DNA of 64,000 nucleotides from Pseudomonas fluorescens (GCF_900636825.1 NZ_LR134318.1:2017501-2081500); one strand, 5' to 3'; positions 45,184 through 54,708 are shown, counted from the stretch's first letter. The notes: generated by a model not told the origin, from the sequence alone. A program made the numbers and translations.

Positions 45184-46356
45184 TCAGCCTCCGCTGCCAT
45201 CGGCCGGACCGATCAGCAAGTGATCGCCTTCCTTCAGGCCCTCGAGAATCTGCACCTTGAGCCGATCACTGATCCCCGTCCGCACTTCGCGCCGCTGGAT
45301 CTCGCCATTGGCCGCGACGACCTGCGCCGTTTGCCGATTCTCTGCACTTGCGCTCTGCAGGGCCGCGACCGGGGCGGTGAGGACGTCTTTCGCCTGATCG
45401 GCAACGAAGAACACCTGCGTGGTCATTTCGGCCATCAAGGCGTTGTCGCCGTTGTCGACATCAAGCAGCACGGTATACAGCACTACCCGGGCGCTGCCGC
45501 TTTTGTTCGAGCTGGCGGGACTGCCGCCGCCCTGGCTGGTCTGGTCCAGCGGTTTGGGCGGCACGGGCAGAATCTGCCGAACAGTGCTGCTCCAGCGCCG
45601 GCTACCGCCGCTCAGCGTGGTGAAATAAGCCGTCATGCCGGGTTTGACGTGGCCGATATCCGCTTCGGAGACCTCGGCCCACACGGTCATCGGCGACAGT
45701 TTGGCAATGCGTAAGATCAGCGGGGTCTGTTGTTGGGCATTGAGTGTCTGGCCTTCGCGGGCATCGAGGGCGACCACGGTGCCTTCCATCGGCGCGTAAA
45801 TGCGCGTGTAGCCAAGCTCCGCCTGATCGCTGCGCAGGCTCGCTTCGGCCTGCCGGATCTGGGCGCGGAACATGTCGATACGCGCCTGCGTGGCCTTGAG
45901 TTCGGCGCGCGCGGTTTGCACGTCTTCTTCGCGAGTCGCGCCACCCGCCGCGAGATGCTGCTGGCGCTGATACTTCTGTTGCGCAAGTTCGTGCTGCGCC
46001 TGTTGTTCCTGCAATTGCGCCTTGAGGTTTTCAATCGAGAACTGGCTGGCGTCGAGTTTGGCTTTTTGCGTCGATGGGTCGATTTCAACGAGCAATTGCC
46101 CCTGCTTGACCACATCGCCGACTTCGACGTGAATTTTGCGGATCTGTCCGGACGCCTGGGCGCCGACATCCACGTAGCGCCGCGGCTGCAACGTGCCCAG
46201 CGCAGTCACGCTGCTTTCAATATCACCGCGACTGACTTGCACGGTGGCGTACTGATCCCGCCCCGGCGGCAGAATTTGCCAGGTGGCGACGGCGACGACG
46301 GGAATCAGACAAAGGGCTGCGAGCAGGGCGCGTCGGGCGGGGCGGGGACGTTTCAT
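45184..46356 (-). CDS. pvdR: PvdR, periplasmic adaptor of the PvdRT-OpmQ pump
   Basis: 390 residues from the ATG at 46356, with GGAA upstream; it then begins MKRPRPARRALLAALCLIPVVAVATW, a membrane anchor. The rest has membrane-fusion-protein order: lipoyl half (VDVGAQASGQIRKIHVEVGDVVKQGQ), a helical hairpin at about 90-170 rich in Gln and Ala, the returning lipoyl half (YTRIYAPMEGTVV), then beta-barrel domains. It is first in the pvdR-pvdT-opmQ operon. In PAO1 fpvR lies between this gene and fpvI, but it is not found here. Confidence 0.94.
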   Translation of the reverse strand: MKRPRPARRALLAALCLIPVVAVATWQILPPGRDQYATVQVSRGDIESSVTALGTLQPRRYVDVGAQASGQIRKIHVEVGDVVKQGQLLVEIDPSTQKAKLDASQFSIENLKAQLQEQQAQHELAQQKYQRQQHLAAGGATREEDVQTARAELKATQARIDMFRAQIRQAEASLRSDQAELGYTRIYAPMEGTVVALDAREGQTLNAQQQTPLILRIAKLSPMTVWAEVSEADIGHVKPGMTAYFTTLSGGSRRWSSTVRQILPVPPKPLDQTSQGGGSPASSNKSGSARVVLYTVLLDVDNGDNALMAEMTTQVFFVADQAKDVLTAPVAALQSASAENRQTAQVVAANGEIQRREVRTGISDRLKVQILEGLKEGDHLLIGPADGSGG

Positions 46357-46466
46357 GCAGGGTTCCGGCCAGTGGAAAATCGATCCGTCATCCAGTCGGC
46401 ACCGCACGCGGGGCCACGACCGGACGCTGGCGCGCAAAGCGACAGATACGGGGAGCTGTCCTTTAA

Positions 46467-46490
46467 ACGAGGGACGCGAGAGTTTATTTA
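46467..46490 (-). promoter_or_regulatory. pvdR: Iron-starvation (PvdS) box for pvdRT-opmQ
   Basis: On the minus strand TAAAT (46490-46486), 16 bases, CGTTT starting at 46469, about 110 bases before the pvdR start. Confidence 0.75.
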
Positions 46491-46567
46491 AGCCTTGAAA
46501 TGCGCGGCAACAGGTATAGCTGCCAACAATTTATCGGGCAAATCGAAACAGCGCTTTAAATCTATAT

Positions 46568-46586
46568 GAGAATTACTATAAATTAC
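46568..46586 (+). promoter_or_regulatory. fpvI: Fur-box-like site in front of fpvI
   Basis: GAGAATTACTATAAATTAC agrees with the Fur consensus GATAATGATAATCATTATC at about 11 of 19 positions and lies in an AT-rich stretch 90 bases before fpvI. Fur control of pyoverdine sigma genes is established in pseudomonads. Together with the pvdR box this accounts for the 320-base divergent region; no fpvR gene is present in it. Confidence 0.55.
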
Positions 46587-46676
46587 GCATCTGAAACTGC
46601 CAGCATCGTGCCACTGTCGTTTTGACGTGGCGGATGTGGCTCAAGGATCGAAACCGCAGTGCTGCGGCCGGGAGTC

Positions 46677-47159
46677 ATGTTGGAAAACTACTATCGCGAG
46701 CTGGTGTGTTTCCTGAACGCCAAGCTGGGCAACCGCCAGGTTGCCGAGGATGTGGTGCATGACGCCTATCTGCGGGTGCTGGAGCGTTCCAGTGACACGC
46801 CCATCGAACAACCCCGGGCGTTTCTTTATCGCACGGCCTTGAATCTGGTCATCGATGATCATCGACGCAATGCCTTGCGCCAGGTCGAGTCGCTGGAAGT
46901 GCTCGACAATGAAGAGCGCTATTTCACCCCGTCGCCACATGGCAGCCTCGATCACGGTCAACGCCTGGAAATGCTCCAGCGCGCACTCGCGGAACTGTCA
47001 CCGCTGTGTCGCGAAAGTTTTCTGCTGCGCAAGATCGAAGGCCTGTCGCACAACGAAATCGCCACAAGCCTGGGTATTTCCAAAGCACTGGTGGAAAAAC
47101 ACATCGTCAATGCCATGAAGCATTGCCGGTGGCGCATCAAACAATGGGACGCCCATTGA
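46677..47159 (+). CDS. fpvI: FpvI, ECF sigma factor for the ferripyoverdine receptor
   Basis: 160 residues from the ATG at 46677 (MLENYYRELVCFL), which gives the length of PAO1 FpvI (about 159); an upstream in-frame start at 46659 is less likely. Region 2 shows AEDVVHDAYLRVLE and the conserved RAFLYRTALNLVIDDHRR. Region 4 shows a helix-turn-helix (GLSHNEIATSLGISKALVEKHIVNAMKHC). This is a FecI-like sigma factor, not PvdS. It should be released from an anti-sigma factor when FpvA binds ferripyoverdine and then transcribe fpvA. The expected adjacent anti-sigma gene fpvR is missing. Confidence 0.9.
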   Translation: MLENYYRELVCFLNAKLGNRQVAEDVVHDAYLRVLERSSDTPIEQPRAFLYRTALNLVIDDHRRNALRQVESLEVLDNEERYFTPSPHGSLDHGQRLEMLQRALAELSPLCRESFLLRKIEGLSHNEIATSLGISKALVEKHIVNAMKHCRWRIKQWDAH

Positions 47160-47170
47160 TCCTCGCCTGG

Positions 47171-47194
47171 TAAATTTTGTTTCACCGTCCTCGT
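47171..47194 (+). promoter_or_regulatory. pvdA: Iron-starvation (PvdS) box for pvdA
   Basis: TAAAT (47171-47175), 16 bases, CGTT (from 47192), 97 bases before the pvdA start. Confidence 0.8.
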
Positions 47195-47291
47195 TCCTAC
47201 TCAACAGACGATCTGCTGCCCTGCTTCGGGCCGGTCAGGTCACCCAGGCTTTATCCCCACGGTTGAGGGGTTCATCCAGAGGACACTGGAA

Positions 47292-48626
47292 ATGACACAG
47301 GCAATTGCATCGCCCATCGTTCACGACCTGATCGGCGTCGGTTTCGGCCCTTCGAACCTGGCGCTGGCCATCGCTCTGCAAGAGCGCGGTCCGACCCAGG
47401 GCGAACTGGATGTGCTGTTTCTCGACAAGCAGGCCAACTACAGCTGGCATGGCAACACGCTGTCGACGCAAAGCGAGCTGCAGATTTCCTTCCTCAAGGA
47501 TCTGGTGACCCTGCGCAATCCGACCAGCCCGTATTCGTTCGTCAATTATCTGAAGGACCATGGCCGTCTGGTCGACTTCATCAATCTCGGCACCTTTTAC
47601 CCGTGCCGCATGGAATACAACGACTATCTGCGCTGGGTCGCCGGGCAGTTCACCGAGCAGAGCCGTTACGGTGAAGAAGTGCTGACCATCGAGCCGGTGC
47701 TGCATAACCATCAGGTCGAAGCGCTACGGGTGATTTCCCGTGGCAGCGACGGCCAGCAATTCGTGCGGACTGCGCGTTCGGTGGTAGTCAGCGCTGGCGG
47801 TACGCCGCGTATTCCGGAAGCTTTCAAGGCGCTCAAGGGCGACAGTCGCGTATTCCACCACTCGCAATACTTGTCACAAATGGCCCGGCAGCCGTGTGTG
47901 AACAACCAGCCGATGAGCATTGCGATCATCGGCGGCGGCCAGAGCGCGGCGGAAGCCTTTATCGACCTGAACGATTCGTTCCCGTCGGTGCAGGTCGACA
48001 TGATCCTGCGCGGTTCGGCGTTGAAGCCTGCGGACGACAGCCCGTTCGTCAACGAAGTGTTTTCGCCGGAGTTCACTGATCTGGTGTTCCAGCAGAACAG
48101 CGTCGAACGCGAGCGCTTGGTCAACGAATACCACAACACCAATTACTCGGTGGTCGACATCGATCTGATCGAGCGTATCTACGGGATCTTCTATCGCCAG
48201 AAGGTTTCCGGGGTTGCCCGCCATGCGTTCCGCACCCTGACGACCATCGAGAAAGCCACCGCCACCGAGAACGGTATCGAACTTGCCGTGCGCAACAACG
48301 CTACCGGCGAAGTGACCGTGCGCCATTACGACGCCGTGGTGCTCGCCACCGGTTACGAGCGCCAGATGCACCGCAAATTGCTGGCGCCGCTGGAAGAATA
48401 TCTGGGCGAATTCGAGGTTGATCGCAATTACCGCGTGATCACTGACGAACGTTGCAAGGCGGGTATCTACATGCAGGGCTTCTGCCAGGCCAGCCACGGT
48501 CTGAGCGACACGTTGCTGTCGGTGCTGCCGATTCGTGCCGATGAGATCGCCGGCTCGCTGTATGAGCACGGCAAGCACCGAGGGCACCGGTCGATGGCGG
48601 ATCTGCTGTTGGCGACGGCCAGCTGA
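47292..48626 (+). CDS. pvdA: PvdA, L-ornithine N5-monooxygenase
   Basis: 444 residues, ATG preceded by AGAGGA. FAD-binding motif GVGFGPSNLALAIAL near the N-terminus, NADPH-binding IIGGGQSAAEAF at about residue 215, and the C-terminal ATGYE motif: all hallmarks of siderophore N-hydroxylating flavoenzymes. It makes N5-hydroxyornithine in the cytoplasm, the source of hydroxamate iron ligands. The window has no pvdF formyltransferase, so the product could be used unacylated as cyclic hydroxyornithine or be acylated by a gene elsewhere. Length agrees with PAO1 PvdA (443). Confidence 0.97.
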   Translation: MTQAIASPIVHDLIGVGFGPSNLALAIALQERGPTQGELDVLFLDKQANYSWHGNTLSTQSELQISFLKDLVTLRNPTSPYSFVNYLKDHGRLVDFINLGTFYPCRMEYNDYLRWVAGQFTEQSRYGEEVLTIEPVLHNHQVEALRVISRGSDGQQFVRTARSVVVSAGGTPRIPEAFKALKGDSRVFHHSQYLSQMARQPCVNNQPMSIAIIGGGQSAAEAFIDLNDSFPSVQVDMILRGSALKPADDSPFVNEVFSPEFTDLVFQQNSVERERLVNEYHNTNYSVVDIDLIERIYGIFYRQKVSGVARHAFRTLTTIEKATATENGIELAVRNNATGEVTVRHYDAVVLATGYERQMHRKLLAPLEEYLGEFEVDRNYRVITDERCKAGIYMQGFCQASHGLSDTLLSVLPIRADEIAGSLYEHGKHRGHRSMADLLLATAS

Positions 48627-49041
48627 ATCGGCATTGCTTGATACACCGCCTTCGCGAGCAGGCTCGCTCCCACAATGGTTCTGTGTACGCAGGACAAATG
48701 TGGGAGCGAGCCTGCTCGTGAAGGGGTCATCAAAAACGGCACACATTCTGTTCCTGAATCCTTCCTGAGTACCCGCAATCTTCGACATCACCACGTTTGC
48801 CTTGATGTGATACGTGTTCGATGCCACCACCCCGAATCAGCAGACGCTGATCCAGTCTGGCCGGTTCGTGGTCGGGCTCCTGCTGATGACCGCCATCATG
48901 ATGGCGGTCGGCATTTTCCTGCAGATTGACAGAGCAAACCTCGGATCAATGACCGGTTTTTTAGGAATAGTCCTACAGATCCTGCCTTGGTCCTTGCGTA
49001 GTCTTGCGCCATCGAAAAATCTGACCTCCGGGAGTTTGATC
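48627..49041. other. Intergenic region with REP pair and 22-bp palindrome
   Basis: This 415-base gap contains the inverted REP pair at 48651-48724 and a perfect palindrome at 48888-48909. A frame from 48814 runs in phase into the next gene and encodes a hydrophobic stretch (VVGLLLMTAIMMAVGIF), but it lacks a ribosome site and is probably not translated. Confidence 0.6.
48651..48724. repeat. Inverted REP pair after pvdA
   Basis: Two 25-base arms (CTTCGCGAGCAGGCTCGCTC type and its reverse complement, one mismatch) are separated by 24 bases, 24 bases after the pvdA stop. Confidence 0.85.
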
Positions 49042-49464
49042 ATGATCAATAAAGCCCTGCGCATTCTGATCGCTGATCCGCAGCATTTTCAGCGAATGAA
49101 AATCGAGCGTCTGTTCAACGGGCTGGAGTATTACCGAGTGGCGCCAGCGCAAAATCTCGCCGAACTGTTGACGCTGGTGGACTATGGCTGCCAGCCATTC
49201 GATGTGGTGGTGATCAATGCGGAGCTTGCGGCGCACTCGCTGGATCTGCGCGGGTTTTTCCTCGATAACCCCCAGGTTCGTCACGCCTTGATTTACAACG
49301 AACCTTCGGGGCCCGCGGATACGACCTCCGGCGTCGTGCGGGACAACCTGCAAATCAGTCATATGGCATTGCCTGGTGCGCAGCTCATCAGAGACTTGAT
49401 GGCGGTGGTCGATGCCCTCCGGTGGAAGCAGGAACGGCCGTCGCCGCAGCGCGCTTATGCATAA
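49042..49464 (+). CDS. Receiver-like protein lacking the phosphoacceptor aspartate
   Basis: 140 residues from the ATG at 49042, preceded by GGGAG. The sequence follows the response-regulator receiver pattern (ILIADPQHFQRMKIERLF at the start, FDVVVINAEL at the third strand), but the position of the phosphorylated Asp is Asn (VVINAEL instead of VVxDxxL). No output domain follows. It lies 135 bases upstream of the LuxR-type regulator and the hybrid kinase on the same strand, so it may be an accessory of that system. I do not recognise a named family. Confidence 0.7.
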   Translation: MINKALRILIADPQHFQRMKIERLFNGLEYYRVAPAQNLAELLTLVDYGCQPFDVVVINAELAAHSLDLRGFFLDNPQVRHALIYNEPSGPADTTSGVVRDNLQISHMALPGAQLIRDLMAVVDALRWKQERPSPQRAYA

Positions 49465-49599
49465 ATTCCACTGTCTCGCAACTGTCAGGTCTGACAGGTG
49501 AACCCCGAGCTGTTCCGTGCAACAGTCCGTGCGCAGCCACAACGTCAGCAATCCGCGACGACCGTGGCGTCATCGTCATGTCTTGCACTGGGAGTATTC

Positions 49600-50225
49600 A
49601 TGAAGTCAGCGCTGATCGTCGACGATCATCCAGTAGTGCGGGCCGCCATCAGGATCGTCCTGCAAAACGAGGGCTTCAAGGACATTCGCGAAGTCTCTAA
49701 CGGCAGCGAGGTGGTGCCGCTGATTCGCGAGTTCAAGCCAAGGCTGGTGGTGCTGGATCTGCGTTTGCCAGCGCTCGACGGCCTGGATGTGCTGGCCAGA
49801 ATCAAGGCCAACGAGCTGGACTGCCGGGTGCTGATCTTCAGCTCGCACGACCCCATGTTCTATCAGGAACGCTGCGTTCGCGCCGGCGCCATGGCCTACG
49901 TGACCAAAACCAATGACCTGCAACAATTGCACAAAGCCATTCAGGCGGTGATGTCGGGTTACACCTATTTCAGCTCACTGCCTGACAGCGCCAATACGCT
50001 CAATACGATGCAACTCACCGAAAAACAGATGATTGATCAGCTGTCCGATCGCGAGTTGAGCATTTTCCAGCAACTGGCGCAGGGCAAGGCCAACAAGGCC
50101 ATTGCCGAAGAGATGCTTCTGAGCCACAAACCATCAGCACCTATAAAACCCGACTGATGAAAAAACTCGGGTTGAATTCAGTGGTGCACCTGCGTGGTTT
50201 TGCCAAGCGCAACCAGTTGATCTGA
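49600..50225 (+). pseudogene. LuxR/NarL-family response regulator (BvgA/EvgA-like), frameshifted in the HTH domain
   Basis: The frame starts at 49600 after GGGAG and encodes a complete receiver (ALIVDDHPVVR, phosphoacceptor in VVLDLRLPALDG, switch Lys in AYVTKTND), a linker, and the start of a LuxR-type helix-turn-helix (LSDRELSIFQQLAQGKANKAIAEEM). After SHK the open frame ends at 50157. Adding one A at the AAA run at 50128-50130 restores TISTYKTRLMKKLGLNSVVHLRG...NQLI and the normal stop at 50225, 7 bases before the kinase gene. The recognition helix is therefore cut off as the sequence stands. This is either a real one-base deletion or a sequencing error. It is the cognate regulator of the downstream kinase by position. 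Confidence 0.85.
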
Positions 50226-50232
50226 GGCGGGT

Positions 50233-53200
50233 ATGAGGCTGACGTGGCTGATCGGCTTGCTCGGGTGGGGTTTTGCAGCGAGCTGCGGGGCCGCTGAAGC
50301 GCCGCAAGTATTGGAGGTACTCACGCGTTCGGCCCTGAATAACGTTCAATTGCGGCTGGACGTGCAGGACCGCCAATGGCTGCTGCAGCATCCGGTATTA
50401 CGCATGGGCGTTTCCGGGCGTGACTATCCACCGTTTGAAATCACCCGCAACCAGCATGAGCTCGAAGGCCTGACGGCCGATTACGCCGATCTGCTGGCGC
50501 AACTGCTTGGCGTCAGGATTGAAGTACGCCGCTATGAAAACCGTCAGACTCTGATGGCGGCGCTCAAGGACGGCGAGCTGGATCTGTTGGGCACCTCCAA
50601 CCAGTTCGAAACCGCCGACCCCGAAATCGTCCTGTCCAAGGCCTACGCGGAAGATCAGCCAATGCTGGTGACGCCGGTCGAAAAACCGCAGCTGGCGGAA
50701 CGCGCTGGCACACGCATCGCCATGGTCGAGGACTACCTGCCATTGTCCACCGTGCAGAGGGTTTATCCGCAGGCAGATGTGCGGCGCTACTCCTCGGCGA
50801 TGGATGCCTTGGGCGCCGTGGCGTTTGGTGCGGACGATGTGTACCTGGGCGATTTCATCAGCGCCAATTACCTGATCAACACCAATTATCGTAACGACCT
50901 GCAACTGGCCGGGCCGGCAGGTCTGGATGCCAACCCATTCGGTTTTGCCTTGCTGCGCCGCGATGTGCGACTCAAGCGTATTGTCGACAAGGCGCTGGCC
51001 GCGATCCCGATGGAGCTGCGTCAGCGTATCGAGCTGCGCTGGAGCGCCGGTCTCGCGGAGATGGCCGAGCTGTCGCGGGTACAACTCAGTGCCAGTGAAC
51101 AGGCGTGGCTCGATCAGCATCCGCGGGTGCGGGTTGGCGTCATCGGAGATTTTGCGCCGCTGACATTCTTTGACGCCGACGGCCGCTTCAGCGGCTTGTC
51201 AGCACAACTGCTGAACCTGATCAGTCAGCGCAGCGGGTTGCAATTCGAAGTGGTGCGCGGCAGCTCGCTGGATCGGCAGATCGAACAGCTCAAGGCCGGT
51301 GAAATCGACGTGTTGCCGGTGGTCACCCCCAGCAGCGAGCGCGAAGCCGAACTGCATTTTACCCGCGCCTATTTGAATAATCCGTTTGTGCTGGTCGCTG
51401 CGGCTGCGGCGCAAAAACCGCTCACGCTGGATGATCTTCAGGGCAAACGACTGGCGATTTATCGCGGCCATCCGTTACGCACATATTTGTCGGCGAACGC
51501 ACCTCGAATCCGTTTCATCGACGTCAGCAGCCCGGCCGCTGGCATGGCGCTGATCGCCAAAGGTCACGCCGACGCGACGGTAAGCTCTTTGCTGGTGGCG
51601 CGTTATCTGATCGCGCGTCAATACCGGGAGCGCCTGCGCATCACCGGCACGGTGGGTGATCAACCGGCACGTATTGCGCTCGCCACGTCGCCGCAATCCG
51701 CGACGCTGCACTCTATATTGAACAAGGCCTTGCTGAGCATTGCGCCGCAGCAAATGGATGAGCTGGTCGAGCGCTGGAGCCACGATGTGGTGGTGGATGA
51801 AAGCTATTGGCTGCGTCATCGCCGCGAAATCGTTCTCGGATTTGCCGCTGCTGCAGCCTTGCTGGTGCTGGCGCTGGTGTGGATCGGGTTTCAGCGCCGG
51901 CAGATTCGCCAGCGCCAGCACTGGCTGCAACGGTTGCAGGAAGCCAAGGATATTGCCGATGACGCCAATCGGGCCAAAAGCACATTTCTGGCAACCATGA
52001 GCCATGAGATCCGCACACCGATGAATGCCCTGATCGGCATGCTCGAGCTGGCGCTGAAACGCGCCGAGGAAGGCGTGACCGATCGCCTGGCGATACAGGT
52101 CGCCTCGAATGCCGGGCAGCAATTGTTGGCGTTGATCGGCGACATACTCGATATCTCGCGGATCGAATCCGGGCACCTTTCACTCGCCCCGGAGCGCGCC
52201 AATTTGCGTGAAATGGTGCTGTCGGTGTGCCGGGTTTTCGAAGGGCTGGCACGCCAGAAGCGCCTGCTCTGGCACATTGATGTGGATGCGCAGAGTGACG
52301 TCGATGTGCTGATTGATCCGACGCGTTTCAAGCAAGTGCTGTCGAACCTGCTCAGCAACGCGATCAAGTTCACCGAAGAAGGCGAGGTGCGATTGCAACT
52401 TGGGTTGGCCGCGAGCAACGCCGAGCGATTGGCCGTGAGGGTGATCATCGAAGACAGTGGCATTGGCATCAGCGCCGAGGATCGACAGCAGCTGTTCAAC
52501 CCGTTCGTCCAGGCGGGCAATCCTTCTGACGCACGTAGCGGCTCTGGCCTGGGGCTGGTGATCAGCCGCAGCCTCTGCGAAATGATGGGCGGTACCCTGC
52601 GCCTCGACAGTCAACCGGGTCGCGGCACGCGGGTTGAGGTGAGGCTCGACTTGCCGTTGCTGGAGCCTCTGGCGCCGCGCCCGATTGGGCCTGAAACTCC
52701 AGCAGTACCGGCACGGTCACTCAACATTCTGGTGGTGGACGATCACCCTGTGAACCGTTTGTTGCTGTGCTGGCAATTGAGTGAACTGGGGCATCGCACC
52801 GTCGACACCCCCGACGGTGAACTGGGACTCGAGCGCTGGCGAGCGCAACCGTTCGATGTCTTGATCACTGACTGCAACATGCCCCGGCGCAATGGCTACG
52901 AACTGGCGCGAGCGATTCGTGAAGAGGAGGCGCGGAGCGGGCGCGTGCCGTGTCTGGTTCTCGGCTTCACCGCGAATGCGCAGGCCGAGGAGCGCTTGCG
53001 CTGTTTCGACGCCGGAATGGACGATTGTCTGTTCAAGCCGATCCGCTTGAGTGATCTGGAACAGGCGTTGAAAAGTTTCAGCCAGGTTGATGATCAAGAC
53101 GAACCGACGGTGGAGACTGAGTTGCCGGAAATTGACCTTACCGCGCTGGAGCAGATGTCCGGCAACGATCGCGCGGTGATGGATCGCTTGCGCAACGAAG

Positions 53201-53448
53201 TGTTGAACAGTTTGAACCACGACCTGCGACGGCTCGCCGACTTCATTCACACGCCTGACCGCAGTGGTTTGCGTGATCTGGCCCACCATATCAAGGGTGG
53301 CGCGCAAATGGTCGGTGCGGCGCGGTTGGTCTCGGCTTGCGTTGACCTCGAACGCGCTTGCCAGGCAACCGAGGCGGTAGCGGTCGACTCTGCCATCAGC
53401 GCGTTGCGCGAGGTCATGCAACAGCTCGCGCAACGTTTGCGGGTTTGA
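50233..53448 (+). CDS. BvgS/EvgS-like hybrid sensor histidine kinase with two periplasmic solute-binding domains
   Basis: 1071 residues. Signal peptide 1-21; two tandem SBP_bac_3-type (Venus flytrap) sensor domains at about 55-270 and 290-515 ([16 protein letters not shown] and [15 protein letters not shown] mark the two starts); one transmembrane helix near 533-553; HisKA with the phosphorylated His in [12 protein letters not shown] (about 590); HATPase with N box [10 protein letters not shown] and G box DSGIGIS; receiver at about 832-950 with Asp in ITDCNMP; and a C-terminal HPt domain with HHIKGGAQ (about 1018). There is no PAS domain between helix and kinase, unlike BvgS. It forms a four-step phosphorelay to the adjacent regulator. 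The signal is unknown; a periplasmic amino-acid-like ligand is possible. Confidence 0.93.
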   Translation: MRLTWLIGLLGWGFAASCGAAEAPQVLEVLTRSALNNVQLRLDVQDRQWLLQHPVLRMGVSGRDYPPFEITRNQHELEGLTADYADLLAQLLGVRIEVRRYENRQTLMAALKDGELDLLGTSNQFETADPEIVLSKAYAEDQPMLVTPVEKPQLAERAGTRIAMVEDYLPLSTVQRVYPQADVRRYSSAMDALGAVAFGADDVYLGDFISANYLINTNYRNDLQLAGPAGLDANPFGFALLRRDVRLKRIVDKALAAIPMELRQRIELRWSAGLAEMAELSRVQLSASEQAWLDQHPRVRVGVIGDFAPLTFFDADGRFSGLSAQLLNLISQRSGLQFEVVRGSSLDRQIEQLKAGEIDVLPVVTPSSEREAELHFTRAYLNNPFVLVAAAAAQKPLTLDDLQGKRLAIYRGHPLRTYLSANAPRIRFIDVSSPAAGMALIAKGHADATVSSLLVARYLIARQYRERLRITGTVGDQPARIALATSPQSATLHSILNKALLSIAPQQMDELVERWSHDVVVDESYWLRHRREIVLGFAAAAALLVLALVWIGFQRRQIRQRQHWLQRLQEAKDIADDANRAKSTFLATMSHEIRTPMNALIGMLELALKRAEEGVTDRLAIQVASNAGQQLLALIGDILDISRIESGHLSLAPERANLREMVLSVCRVFEGLARQKRLLWHIDVDAQSDVDVLIDPTRFKQVLSNLLSNAIKFTEEGEVRLQLGLAASNAERLAVRVIIEDSGIGISAEDRQQLFNPFVQAGNPSDARSGSGLGLVISRSLCEMMGGTLRLDSQPGRGTRVEVRLDLPLLEPLAPRPIGPETPAVPARSLNILVVDDHPVNRLLLCWQLSELGHRTVDTPDGELGLERWRAQPFDVLITDCNMPRRNGYELARAIREEEARSGRVPCLVLGFTANAQAEERLRCFDAGMDDCLFKPIRLSDLEQALKSFSQVDDQDEPTVETELPEIDLTALEQMSGNDRAVMDRLRNEVLNSLNHDLRRLADFIHTPDRSGLRDLAHHIKGGAQMVGAARLVSACVDLERACQATEAVAVDSAISALREVMQQLAQRLRV

Positions 53449-53451
53449 GCG

Positions 53452-53560
53452 TCAATCCCAGGCCGGCGCGATGCCTTTTGGACTGGTCAGACGATGGCCG
53501 CGATCCAGCGTGGCAATCAGCGCGATATCCGCGTCACTCAAGGCCTGATGGCGATCAAGG
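53452..53560 (-). pseudogene. C-terminal remnant of an aldo/keto reductase
   Basis: On the minus strand, about 35 codons ending at a TGA (53454-53452) read ALSDADIALIATLDRGHR followed by LTSPKGIAPAWD. This is the usual C-terminal tail of bacterial 2,5-diketo-gluconate-reductase-type aldo/keto reductases. No start or upstream domain is found; the frame loses resemblance before 53560. It lies in the 240-base gap between the kinase and pirin genes and is probably a deletion scar. Confidence 0.5.
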
Positions 53561-53688
53561 CACCGCCGACTCAAACACTGTCATCGTCCCCCAGATAGAA
53601 CGCTGAGGCCGATTTTTACGGTCTAGTGCATCGGTCGTCAGGGATTTAAGCTCAATCCATTGCGTCACACACTCAATCGGAGACGACC

Positions 53689-54555
53689 TTGAAAAAACTC
53701 ATCGGCATCTATACCAGCCCGCGCGGCCATTGGGTCGGCGATGGTTTTCCGGTTCGCACGCTGTTTTCCTACGACAGATCAGGGCAACACATCAGCCCGT
53801 TCCTGTTGCTCGATCATGCCGGGCCCGCCGACTTCACCGCGACGACCGAACGGCGTGGTGTCGGCCAGCATCCGCACCGTGGTTTCGAAACCGTGACGAT
53901 TGTTTACGACGGCGAAGTGCAGCACCGCGATTCGACCGGCAGCGGCGGCGTCATCGGCCCAGGCGATGTGCAATGGATGACAGCGGCGTCGGGAATCCTG
54001 CACGAGGAGTTTCACTCGGAAAACTTTGCCAAAACCGGCGGCAAACTGGAAATGGTGCAATTGTGGGTCAACCTGCCGGCCAAGGACAAAATGGCCGCGC
54101 CGGGCTATCAGACCATTCTCGACAGCGACATTCCGAATATTGCGCTGAAGGACAACGCCGGCCGCCTGCGCCTGATCGCCGGCGAGTTCGATGGTCGCAC
54201 TGGCCCATCGCGCACCTTCACCCCGATCGACCTGTGGGATCTGCGCCTGAACGCCGGCAAGTTGCTGACGCTGGATGTGCACGCAGGTCGCAACACGGCG
54301 CTGGTGGTGTTGAAAGGTTCGGTGCAGCTCAACGGTGAGGAATCGATGCACCAGGGACAGTTGGCCCTGTTCGAGCGCGACGGTCATCAGCTGACCCTCG
54401 AAGCCAGCGAGGATGCGACGGTGTTGCTGCTCAGCGGCGAGCCGATTGACGAACCGATCGTTGGCCACGGCCCGTTCGTGATGAACACCGAGCAGGAAAT
54501 CCACCAGGCCTTCGCCGACTTCCAGTCCGGCCGCTTCGGCCGCATGCACGCTTGA
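53689..54555 (+). CDS. Pirin family protein
   Basis: 288 residues from a TTG start at 53689 with CGGAGA at the right distance. The sequence shows the pirin N-terminal cupin: HPHRGFETVTIVYDGEVQHRDS, with the metal-binding His-x-His and later His/Glu residues, and GPGDVQWMTAASGILHEE, the family's most conserved stretch. A second cupin domain follows from about 170. Bacterial pirins are cytoplasmic non-haem iron proteins; some have quercetinase activity and others modulate partner enzymes, so a precise function cannot be given. Confidence 0.92.
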   Translation: MKKLIGIYTSPRGHWVGDGFPVRTLFSYDRSGQHISPFLLLDHAGPADFTATTERRGVGQHPHRGFETVTIVYDGEVQHRDSTGSGGVIGPGDVQWMTAASGILHEEFHSENFAKTGGKLEMVQLWVNLPAKDKMAAPGYQTILDSDIPNIALKDNAGRLRLIAGEFDGRTGPSRTFTPIDLWDLRLNAGKLLTLDVHAGRNTALVVLKGSVQLNGEESMHQGQLALFERDGHQLTLEASEDATVLLLSGEPIDEPIVGHGPFVMNTEQEIHQAFADFQSGRFGRMHA

Positions 54556-54626
54556 CGCGCCACCGCCACGTACAACGCGCAATCCAACGGTAGCTCTGCG
54601 ACTTTTGACTTTGTTTTTTAAAAATC

Positions 54627-54657
54627 AAAAGATCGCATCGTGCCGCAGCTCCTACAC
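54627..54657. repeat. Single REP element between pirin and MscS-type genes
   Basis: AAAAGATCGCATCGTGCCGC followed by AGCTCCTACA is a diverged copy of the unit at 39857 and 60430. Confidence 0.75.
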
Positions 54658-54708
54658 TTGCCCGATCTGTGCGATCTTCTCGCGATTGGCCTTCGTCGGA
54701 GTGGTTTG

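Noticed and set aside
48814..49041. Possible N-terminal hydrophobic extension of the receiver-like protein
   Set aside because: In frame, but without a ribosome site, and it covers the 22-bp palindrome. The GGGAG-preceded ATG at 49042 gives a normal receiver start.
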